DNA of 64,000 bases from Clostridiales bacterium (lineage in GTDB: Bacteria > Bacillota > Clostridia > Lachnospirales > Cellulosilyticaceae): contig DYCF01000011.1 of the NCBI GenBank assembly GCA_019418225.1, positions 58,303-122,302 on the forward strand, in the 5' to 3' direction. The notes under the pieces were generated by a model. That model worked only from the letters and a program-made list of their open reading frames with translations, made no database searches and had not been told where the DNA came from. Below are positions 53,436 through 61,441 of the stretch, piece after piece (within the stretch, counting starts at the first letter, position 1; every line of letters begins with the position of its first letter). A program made the position numbers and the translations under genes.

Positions 53436-55349
53436 TCAAAGAGAAGAATTTATGGATACAGTAAACTTCCTATCATATAGCAATGCTGCATTTAAAACGA
53501 CTAATACAGATCCTGCATTATGAACTAGTGCCCCTGTAATAGGATTTAATAAACCTAATAAAGAAAGGGTTACTGCCACAAAATTAATGCCCATAGATGC
53601 TATAATGTTTCTTTTGATAGTCTTTAAGGTTGCACAAGATAGTCTTTTTAGATACGGAATTTTTGAAATATCATCACTCATTAAAGCAATATCTGCCGCT
53701 TCTACAGCTATATCACTTCCCATACTGCCCATAGCAATGCCTACATCAGCTGTCTTTAATGCGGGGGCATCATTTACACCATCACCAATCATACAGACAT
53801 TATTTCCTTCCTTTTGAAGCAAAAGAATATTTCCTACTTTTTCCTCTGGGAGTAGTTCACTGCATACTTCTGTAATATTTACTTCTTTAGCAAAATACTG
53901 GGCTGTCCTTTTATTGTCTCCTGTTAGAAGCACAACTTTCGTATGCATGTTCTCAAGTTCTTGAACCATTTCTTTTGCAGTAGGTCGTAATATATCTGAA
54001 AGGCCTATAGCACCTATACATACCCCTTCAACTGCCATTAAAATAACTGCTTTCCCCTGGGAACGTAAGCATTCTAAAGTATCATGAACAGCTTGTGATA
54101 TAAATACCTGATGATTGATGAGATATCTTTCATTGCCACATAATATTTTCTTACTTTCTACTTGGGCATAAACGCCTTGACCTACAATCATCTGGAAATC
54201 TTGACTTTGGACTATAGCTAGGTTCTTTTCCTTAGCGTGAGCCACAATTGCCTTTCCTAATGGGTGTTCGCTTTTTGCTTCAGCAGATGCTGCTATTGCC
54301 AATATATTTTCTTCATTCATTGTTTGCACAAAGGAAATAATATCACTTACTTCTAATCTGCCATAAGTTAATGTACCTGTTTTATCAAAGGCAATGGTAT
54401 CCACCTTTCCCATCTTTTCCAGCGCTTCACCTGACTTAATAATCACACCATGTTTGGTGGCCTGCCCAATAGCTGCCATAATAGAAGTCGGTGTCGCAAG
54501 CGCAAGCGCACAAGGACAAAATACGACGAGTACCGTAACAGCGCGATTTAATGCAATCATTATGTCATATCCTAATCCCCAAGTCACCAAAAAGCCTATT
54601 ATGGCAATTAATAATGCAATAGGTACAAGCCACACTGCCCACTTATCAACAATGCGCTGCATAGGCGCCTTCTTATTTTCAGCTTCTTTTACCATATGGA
54701 TGAGCTTTTGCAATGAAGAATCCTCAGCTACACTTTTAGCCCTTATATCCATTGCACCAAAACAGTTTATAGTACCGCAAAATACTTCATCACCTACTGT
54801 TTTATCTACCGGTAATGACTCACCTGTCATAACTGATTGGTCAATCGAAGTATTTCCTGACACAATCCTTCCATCTACAGGAATCTTTTCACCTGGCAGT
54901 ACACGCAGTAAGTCACCTACTTTAACCTGCTGAACGGGCACAATTTCTTCAACTATAGTCTCTCCCTTCTGAATAAGTCTTCTCCCTTCCATGGGCGTAA
55001 GGGCAATTAATTCTGATAATCCCTTCTTGGCACGAGCAACTGTCATATCCTCTAAGATTGCACCAATTGCCATAATAAATGCCACTTCTCCAGCTGCAAA
55101 GATTTCACCAATTGCTATAGACGCAATCATAGCAATTGAAATAAGTAGTGCTGAAGATATCCATTTCTGGTAAAACAATCGTGTTAGTGCCAAATATAAC
55201 ATCGGAATACCTGATATAATAATCGTCACCCACGCAGGATCTATAAAAAATTCAAATCCTGTGAGCATAAATATTAAGCTCAATACAAGAAAAATTCCTG
55301 CAACGACTGTCATTCCTATACCCGAAAAAAAATTATTTATTTTTTTCAT
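53436..55349 (-). CDS. P1B-type heavy-metal-transporting ATPase
   Basis: The 637-residue P-type ATPase has the transmembrane metal motif CPCALA, the phosphorylation site DKTGTLTYG, the actuator TGES, a metal-ATPase HP dipeptide (AKSEHPLGKAIV) and GDGVNDAPAL. It starts directly with membrane helices and has no N-terminal heavy-metal-binding domain. The last helix carries HNAGSVLVVLNAALL. It exports Zn, Cd, Co or Cu; the motifs do not settle which. A TetR gene is divergent, with a palindrome between them. Confidence 0.92.
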   Translation of the reverse strand: MKKINNFFSGIGMTVVAGIFLVLSLIFMLTGFEFFIDPAWVTIIISGIPMLYLALTRLFYQKWISSALLISIAMIASIAIGEIFAAGEVAFIMAIGAILEDMTVARAKKGLSELIALTPMEGRRLIQKGETIVEEIVPVQQVKVGDLLRVLPGEKIPVDGRIVSGNTSIDQSVMTGESLPVDKTVGDEVFCGTINCFGAMDIRAKSVAEDSSLQKLIHMVKEAENKKAPMQRIVDKWAVWLVPIALLIAIIGFLVTWGLGYDIMIALNRAVTVLVVFCPCALALATPTSIMAAIGQATKHGVIIKSGEALEKMGKVDTIAFDKTGTLTYGRLEVSDIISFVQTMNEENILAIAASAEAKSEHPLGKAIVAHAKEKNLAIVQSQDFQMIVGQGVYAQVESKKILCGNERYLINHQVFISQAVHDTLECLRSQGKAVILMAVEGVCIGAIGLSDILRPTAKEMVQELENMHTKVVLLTGDNKRTAQYFAKEVNITEVCSELLPEEKVGNILLLQKEGNNVCMIGDGVNDAPALKTADVGIAMGSMGSDIAVEAADIALMSDDISKIPYLKRLSCATLKTIKRNIIASMGINFVAVTLSLLGLLNPITGALVHNAGSVLVVLNAALLYDRKFTVSINSSL

Positions 55350-55408
55350 TAAAATATTCCTCCCATCATCTTGCTTTTGACATATCTATAAAGTACAATA
55401 CGTTTGTT

Positions 55409-55427
55409 ACCGAACACTTTGTACGGT
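55409..55427. promoter_or_regulatory. Candidate TetR-family operator
   Basis: ACCGAACACTTTGTACGGT is an imperfect palindrome (ACCG.ACA...TGT.CGGT). It lies between the divergent ATPase and TetR genes. Confidence 0.55.
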
Positions 55428-55522
55428 ATTATTTTATGAGCAAAGCTAAACCAATACAACAAGCAAAATGCTCACTTTGTAAGTTACGGAACATTTTATT
55501 AAATTTGTTCAGGAGGATTACC

Positions 55523-56074
55523 GTGGATAGAAGACAACAAAAAACAAGGGATGCTATTTTTAAAGCATTTAGTAAATTACTTGAAACAAAACAATACAAC
55601 AACATAACCGTGCAAGAAATTATAGATGAGGCCAATATTGGGCGAAGTACTTTTTATGCCCATTTTGAAACTAAAGATGAACTCTTAAAAGCAATGTGTA
55701 CTGATATATTCAGCCATGTCTTTTCTAATGAACTCACTTCTGAAAAAACACATGACTTTTCAGGTGTTACACCTGGAATTGAAAACAAACTTACACATAT
55801 TCTTTATCACTTAAAAGATAATAAAAGAGATGTGATAGGCATTCTTTCCTCTGAAAGTAGCGAACTATTTATGAGCTATTTCAAAGAATATCTCACCGAA
55901 ATGTTTACAAAATACTTAAACGAAATCAATGTGCTAGATATACCTACTGAATTTGTACTCCACCACTTAGTAGGTAGCTTTGCAGAAGCCGTTAAATGGT
56001 GGATAAAAAATCAAATGAAATATACACCTGAAGAAATCGCAATGTACTATATGGCTGTCATAAAAATAAAGTAA
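55523..56074 (+). CDS. TetR/AcrR-family transcriptional regulator
   Basis: The GTG at 55523 is used because AGGAGG lies six bases upstream; the frame extends to 55436 without a site. The 183-residue protein has an N-terminal helix-turn-helix (ITVQEIIDEANIGRSTFYAHFETKDELLKA, given here as the region near residues 30-60) and a C-terminal ligand domain with WWIKNQMKYTPEEIAMYYM. It probably represses itself and the divergent metal ATPase. Confidence 0.9.
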   Translation: MDRRQQKTRDAIFKAFSKLLETKQYNNITVQEIIDEANIGRSTFYAHFETKDELLKAMCTDIFSHVFSNELTSEKTHDFSGVTPGIENKLTHILYHLKDNKRDVIGILSSESSELFMSYFKEYLTEMFTKYLNEINVLDIPTEFVLHHLVGSFAEAVKWWIKNQMKYTPEEIAMYYMAVIKIK

Positions 56075-56129
56075 GAGGCTGTCCCTAGTTAATTTTCATT
56101 AGCTTATGGGATAGCCTCTTACTTTATTT
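56068..56129. terminator. Bidirectional terminator after the TetR gene
   Basis: AAAGTAAGAGGCTGTCCC pairs with GGGATAGCCTCTTACTTT, followed by ATTTTC on the plus strand. It also ends the convergent ABC operon. Confidence 0.8.
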
Positions 56130-56148
56130 TCTTAGTTTAATTTACTTA

Positions 56149-56430
56149 TCATTCTCTACCATAGGCAATAAGTGAATCTCCTTCTTTTATTCCAAGGGCA
56201 GTTGTATAATATAAAATTTCTCCATCAAATTGTGTGGTATATTGTTGCAGTATTTCATCTTCTAAATTACGTATTTCTCCTAATATATCGCCTTTTGATA
56301 CGCTTTGCCCTGCTTGAATCATAGGATACCAAAAGCCTCCCACCTGCGCCTCATCATAAATAGCCTGTGTGATTTCTTTTTGGTCTTTATAATGTGCTGC
56401 AAGCTCTAATATATTTTTGATTTCTTTCTT
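56149..56430 (-). pseudogene. C-terminal fragment of an M14-type succinylglutamate desuccinylase/aspartoacylase
   Basis: The open frame reads KNILELAAHYKDQKEITQAI, then GGFWYPMIQAGQSVSKGDIL and LGIKEGDSLIAYGRE, which is the C-terminal lipoyl-like part of an M14 family deacylase. A TAA at 56431-56433 and the absence of the zinc-binding N terminus show that most of the gene is gone. It was presumably the last gene of the ABC operon that precedes it. Confidence 0.65.
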
Positions 56431-56477
56431 TTAGCATAGTCTCTAACTTCATCTCTTATTTTCTCCTTATCTTAAAA

Positions 56478-57437
56478 TCAAACGCTATAATGACAAGCTA
56501 CTTGATGGCCTAATTCTATTTCCTGTAGCATAGTTTTTGTAGTTTTACATGCTGCCGTGCAATGTATACATCTACTTTGGAATAGACATCCATTAGGGAG
56601 ATCTAATGGACTTGACACTTCACCTTGGAGCCTTTCAACCTGCTTGTCTTGATAGGAATGAATAGAAAATTGTGCATTTAATAATGCCTTTGTATAAGGA
56701 TGCTTAGCTTCATTTCTGATCTTTTCACCTGGAATAACTTCTACTATATGACCCAAATACATCACAGCAATTTGATGTGAAAAAGATTGAACAAGGGCCA
56801 GATCATGACAGATAAATACCATACTGATGTTTTTTTCCTTTTGTAAACGTACTAATAATTCAATCATACTTTTTTGAATAGATACATCTAAGGCACAGGT
56901 GGCCTCATCACATATAAGAATTTCAGGTTCTAAGGAAAGTGCTCTTGCAAGACTAACTCTTTGACGTTGCCCGCCACTCATATTATGAGGATATCTATGC
57001 ATAAACTCTGCTGGCAACTCTACCATTTCTAAAAGTTCTTTTGCTTTTGCTTCCTTTTCACTTTTTTTAATACGTTTAAAGTTTAAAAGCGGTTCTGTCA
57101 AAATATCAATGACTTTCATCTTAGGATTAAATGAAGCAAGAGGGTCTTGAAATACCATTTGTATATTTTGACGATTAAGCCATGTTTCCTTTTTTAAGAA
57201 ATGAACCCTATCTTTATCATGATAAAGGATATTGCCACTAGTCGGCTTTTCTAATTGAACAAGCATACGTACAAAAGTAGATTTTCCACATCCGCTTTCA
57301 CCTACAATGCCTAAAGTCTTCCCTTTATAGACATTTAAGTTAATATCATTACATGCCACTAAGGTCTCATTCTTAGATGTGGTAAACTTTTTAACAATAT
57401 GATTGGTTTTTAATATAACCTCTGGTTCTTTAAACAA
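56478..57437 (-). CDS. Nickel/peptide-type ABC transporter ATP-binding protein (OppF/NikE-like)
   Basis: The start is taken as the TTG at 57437, which overlaps the upstream ATPase stop by eight bases and has GGAGGGAG ahead of it. There is no ATG nearby. The roughly 319-residue protein has Walker A GESGCGKST, signature MSGGQRQRVSLARAL, Walker B ILICDEATCALD and the C-terminal oligopeptide/nickel tail with four Cys (CLFQSRCIHCTAACKT). It is intact although its channel partners are broken. Confidence 0.88.
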   Translation of the reverse strand: MFKEPEVILKTNHIVKKFTTSKNETLVACNDINLNVYKGKTLGIVGESGCGKSTFVRMLVQLEKPTSGNILYHDKDRVHFLKKETWLNRQNIQMVFQDPLASFNPKMKVIDILTEPLLNFKRIKKSEKEAKAKELLEMVELPAEFMHRYPHNMSGGQRQRVSLARALSLEPEILICDEATCALDVSIQKSMIELLVRLQKEKNISMVFICHDLALVQSFSHQIAVMYLGHIVEVIPGEKIRNEAKHPYTKALLNAQFSIHSYQDKQVERLQGEVSSPLDLPNGCLFQSRCIHCTAACKTTKTMLQEIELGHQVACHYSV

Positions 57438-58215
57438 AACGCTCTCCCTCCATTTCTGGAACTGCTGCAAGCAGCTTTTTGGTATAGTCACTAGTCGGAT
57501 GATTAATAACCTCATCTCTAGTACCCATATCCACTACTTTTCCCTGCTGCATGACAATTATTTTATCAGACATATAAGCTGCCACACCTAGGTTATGCGT
57601 TACCATAATAATGCTTGTTCCAAAGTTCTCTCTAAGTGCCATCATCTGACGTACGATTTGAGCGCCAGTCGTTACATCTAAGGCACTGGTTGGCTCATCG
57701 GCTAATAAGAGCTTGACATTAAAAGTCATTGCCATGGCTATTCCTGCTCTTTGACGCATTCCCCCACTTAATTGATGAGGATAGCTATTCATGACATTTT
57801 CACTATCTCCCAGATTCATCCTGTCTAACATGCATCTAGTCTTCTCCCATGCTTCTTTCTTAGACATCTTAGCATGGGCACGGATATATTCCACATATTG
57901 ACTTCCTATTTTTCGAATAGGATTTAAAGTACTGCCACAGTCCTGAAAAATCATAGATATTTCTGTACCTCTTAGGGCTTGCCATTCTTCTCTGGATTTA
58001 GAAAGTAAAGAGTCATTATAAAATAAAATATCTCCTGTACTTACTTTTCCCGTTTCCCCTAAAGTACCTAATATGGCACGAATAACCGTTGTTTTTCCGC
58101 TGCCGCTTTCTCCAACAATGCTAATAATTTCACCTTCTTTTATAGAAAGATTGAAATCTTTAATAATTGACGACTGATTTCCATATTGAACGCTTAAATC
58201 TTTAATCTGCAACAT
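57430..58215 (-). CDS. Nickel/peptide-type ABC transporter ATP-binding protein (OppD/NikD-like)
   Basis: The 261-residue ATPase has Walker A GESGSGKTTVIRA, the signature LSGGMRQRAGIAMAM and Walker B LLLADEPTSALDVT. At about 260 residues it is of the short NikD/DppD type without the C-terminal extension of OppD. It lies 12 bases after the disrupted binding-protein gene and overlaps the next ATPase. Confidence 0.9.
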   Translation of the reverse strand: MLQIKDLSVQYGNQSSIIKDFNLSIKEGEIISIVGESGSGKTTVIRAILGTLGETGKVSTGDILFYNDSLLSKSREEWQALRGTEISMIFQDCGSTLNPIRKIGSQYVEYIRAHAKMSKKEAWEKTRCMLDRMNLGDSENVMNSYPHQLSGGMRQRAGIAMAMTFNVKLLLADEPTSALDVTTGAQIVRQMMALRENFGTSIIMVTHNLGVAAYMSDKIIVMQQGKVVDMGTRDEVINHPTSDYTKKLLAAVPEMEGERFV

Positions 58216-58227
58216 ATTGTTACCCCT

Positions 58228-59107
58228 TTATTCTGCAGGTGCAATATCTTTAGTTAACCAGTAGTAGTCCATTGGATACATGGCTACACCTGTTAACGGC
58301 GCTGAAGAAATTAAATAAGTTGTTTCATAGCCAAAAAATACTGTTGCAGCATCATCCATAATAAGCTGCTGAACTGCTATAATTAATTCTTTTCTCATTT
58401 CTGCATCATATTCCTTAGTCAGCTCATCTAATAATCTATCAACTTCAGAGTTGTTATAGCCTGTTGTATTAGAATAAGATGTGCTATACCAGTTTTCACG
58501 AAGATACTTTTCAGGATCTCCTGTATTGGCAACTAATACGTTCCAAATTAATAAATCATAATTCCCAGAGTCTCTCATATCTAATAATGTTTCATAGCTT
58601 ACAGTATTTAAAGTTACTTTAATACCAATGTCTTTTAAGTTAGCCTCCGCTGCCTGCGCATAAACATTTAATTCTTCAGGACTTGTATAAATCACAAAGT
58701 TTAAATTAAGAGGATTTCCTTCTGGTGTTTCTACAAAACCATCCCTATTTATATCTACATATCCTGCTTCAGCTAAAAGTACTTTTGCGCCTTCAATGTC
58801 ATATGCATTTTCATCGATTAACTCTTCAAAACCAAAGTCTAATGTTGGTGGTACTGGCGCTTTTCCTGGTGTTGCACCACCTTCAAGAAGGACTTCACAA
58901 TAGGTTTCTTTGTCTAATGCACGGATTAAAGCTTGACGCAATTTAATATCGCCTAATGCGCCTCTTTGATTCATAAAAGCATATGTAGACCTTAAAGATT
59001 CAAGTTCTTGAATGTTATAAGCCTCATTGTTTTCAAAGTCCATAATATTTTCTGTTTTTAAATTGTAAGCAATTAAATATTACTTTTTTTAACCAAGTCT
59101 TCTTCAT
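58228..59107 (-). pseudogene. Nickel/peptide-type substrate-binding protein with internal deletion
   Basis: An ATG at 59107 behind AGGAGAC starts MKKTWLKKVIFNCLQF, the first residues of a lipoprotein signal, and then a TGA follows. A second frame, open from 59043, encodes the C-terminal half of an SBP_bac_5 protein (about 270 of 520 residues, DIKLRQALIRALDKETYCEV to YWLTKDIAPAE). About 700 bases encoding the lipobox and first lobe are missing. The two pieces overlap out of frame, which points to a deletion. Confidence 0.85.
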
Positions 59108-59129
59108 TTTTGTCTCCTTTTAATTTATT

Positions 59130-59953
59130 TTAATCTTGTCTAGGGTCTAAAATATCACGAACACTATCCCCTAACATATTAAAAACAATCACAACAATTA
59201 CAATAGCAATCCCTGGATAAATCATTAACCATGGTGCCTTTGATAAATAAGTCCTTCCTTCATTAAGCATAAGTCCCCATTCAGGTGTAGGTGCCTGTGC
59301 TCCAAAACCTAGGAATGATAAAGATGCAAGTTCCAGCATCATGGTTCCAATGTCAGTAGCTGCTGTTACAACCATTGTTGTGATGATACTTGGAAGAATA
59401 TGCCTAAATATTATTTTACTTGTTCTTGCCCATTTATAATGGCTGCTTCTATGAATATGCTTTTTTTGATTTTTAAAACCAAGCTGCGTGAAAGCCTTGC
59501 ATACTTGGTCCAGCTCACTGCAGCAACTGCTATGACAGCGTTTATCATATTAGGTCCTAATAAACCTGCAATTGCAATAGCCAGTACTAATCCTGGAAAA
59601 GAAATCATCATATCGGCAATACGCATAATCACTTCATCTATAATCCCGCCAAAGTATCCTGCAATAACCCCTAAGAAGGTGCCCATAACAAAAATGACTG
59701 CAATAAGACAAAGTGTCATGACGAGAGATGTCCTTGTCCCATAAATAACTCTGGATAATACATCTCGCCCTAATTTATCTGTCCCACATAAGTTAACTTG
59801 ATTTGGGGGCTGCATGGAATTTGTCATAATTGCCTCATAAGGGTCTGCTGGGGCAATCCATGGCGCAAAAATAGCAATGCCTACTACAATAAGTGCAAGA
59901 ATGAGAAATAATGTAAACTGCTTATGTTTCTTAAAAAACTTTAAAATTTGCAC
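59130..59953 (-). pseudogene. DppC/NikC-type permease broken by a single-base frameshift
   Basis: The first frame (59411-59953) encodes the N-terminal 165 or so residues (DPYEAIMTNSMQPPNQVNLC, GTDKLGRDVLSRVIYGTRTS). The second frame resumes with IIFRHILPSIITTMVVTAAT and runs to DSVRDILDPRQD at 59130. Adding one G to the GGG at 59429-59431 joins them as ING-ARTSKIIFRHILP, the normal family sequence. One base was therefore lost from a run of G. Both halves are otherwise well preserved, so the event looks recent. Confidence 0.88.
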
Positions 59954-60878
59954 CTAATGCCCCTCCTTTAATCTAGGGTCTAAGTAAGTGTAGGATAAGT
60001 CTACCAATAGATTAATACCCATATATAATAGTGCAATCCATAAGACATACCCTTGTACAAGAGGATAATCTCTGCAGGAGATAGCTTTTATAGCCATGCT
60101 TCCCATGCCAGGCCAATTATAAATAATTTCAACGACTGCTGTTCCACCAAGTAGACTTCCTAAAGATAAACCGACTAGTGTTACAAGAGGAAGGAGGGCA
60201 TTCGGCAGTACATGACGCCATAAAATAACACTTTCCTTTATGCCGCGCATACGTGCACCTAATACATAATCTTGACGCAGTTCTTCAAGGACAGTTACTC
60301 TCACCTGTCTTGTATACTTGGCTGCCATAGCAGTAGCCAAAGTTAGTGCGGGTAATATTAATCCTTTAAAATCCGTATTTCCTCCTGAAACAGCTACTAA
60401 ACGTAGCTTCACGCCAAAGAAACTTAAGAAAATTAAGCCAAGCCAAAAATTAGGGATAGATACACCAAAGAAGGTAAGTAACCTCACGAGATAGTCGGGC
60501 CACTTATTTTGATAGACAGCTGCTACTATGCCTAATGGGACTGAAATTAAAATCATCATTATAAGCGCCATCAGGGCCATTTTAAGTGTTGGCCAAAAAC
60601 ATGCAGTCAGTTTGTCTACTACTGGCATTTTCATAGAATAGGACATTCCCATATCACCTGTTAATACCCCTTTTAACCATGTGCCGTATGCACTAAGAAA
60701 GGTTTATCCAATCCTAATTCAGCTCTTGTCTGTGCTAATAATTCAGGCGTTGGGATATTGCCACATTCTGTAAGCATGATTTCAGCAGGGTCCCCTGGCG
60801 ATAGATAGGTGAGAAACTAATTCCAAATAAAACGATTGCGACTTGAATAAGCCTTTTGATGAGATGTTTGTCTGCCAC
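59954..60878 (-). pseudogene. DppB/NikB-type permease with N-terminal lesions
   Basis: The region 59954-60652 encodes the last 230 residues intact (FWPTLKMALMALIMMILISV to TYLDPRLKEGH). Upstream, other frames encode the expected YLSPGDPAEIMLTECGNIPT, ELGLDKPF and AYGTWLKGVLTGD, and a GTG at 60878 behind AAGGAG opens MADKHLIKRLIQVAIVLFGI. Joining these needs a one-base correction near 60697 and restoration of a few lost residues with a frame change near 60805. The functional start and first helix are uncoupled, so this is a pseudogene. Confidence 0.82.
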
Positions 60879-60956
60879 CTTTTTCTCCTTTCTAATTGCT
60901 TAAAACTTTTCCAACTAGATGATATAAATACATTTCGGAGAGAAATTTTGCATACT

Positions 60957-60984
60957 AAAAAAGCGCTCATATCATTATGGGCGT
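60957..60984 (-). terminator. Riboswitch expression-platform terminator
   Basis: On the minus strand AACGCCCATAATGATATGAGCGCTT forms a hairpin with one mismatch, followed by TTTTTT (60962-60957). It lies between the cobalamin aptamer and the permease gene, as expected for ligand-dependent termination. Confidence 0.75.
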
Positions 60985-61052
60985 TAAATAAGATATACGT
61001 ATATTGTATAATGCTTCTTATTCACCGTAAGAATCATATCAAAATCGATTAC

Positions 61053-61208
61053 AAGCAGTTCTCCTGACTTAAGATCATCATTCTAAGACGCCTTCCCAGA
61101 TAACCTTACCCAGTGACATAAATATCTTAGAACTCCTTATTACAGTGACGGGATCGTATCGGACTTACACCGATTTCTCTATTAATCCTTGCGGAACTTG
61201 TAACAGTT
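61053..61208 (-). promoter_or_regulatory. Cobalamin riboswitch aptamer
   Basis: Read on the minus strand, the region contains the conserved blocks GGTGTAAGTCC (near 61171-61161), CCCGTCACTGTA (61152-61141), GTCACTGG, GGGAAGGC and the B12 box AAGTCAGGAGAACTGC (61070-61055), in the right order. It controls the ABC operon below it. With the terminator at 60957-60984, cobalamin binding would stop transcription. Confidence 0.93.
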
Positions 61209-61406
61209 AGTTTTATTAATTGATAATATTTTTCAGTACTCAGTATAGTTGATACGATAAAAAATGTCGAATTGATTTTATTTTAACTTAAATATATTTT
61301 TTTTAATTAATCTGTTTTTTTAACTTCACTTTTATACGCAACTTATAAAATGAGCACAAAAGCAGGCGTTAAAAATGTATTTCTACACCTTAAATTGAAT
61401 AAAAAT

Positions 61407-61433
61407 ATCCCCTTAGCACTTAACTAAGGGGAT
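61407..61433 (-). terminator. Terminator of hcp
   Basis: ATCCCCTTAG and CTAAGGGGAT form a 10-bp stem. On the minus strand ATTTTTATT follows. Confidence 0.85.
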
Positions 61434-61441
61434 ACATATTT

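Noticed and set aside
54394..54933. 179-codon open frame opposite the P1B ATPase
   Set aside because: Antisense shadow of conserved motifs, with no start signals.
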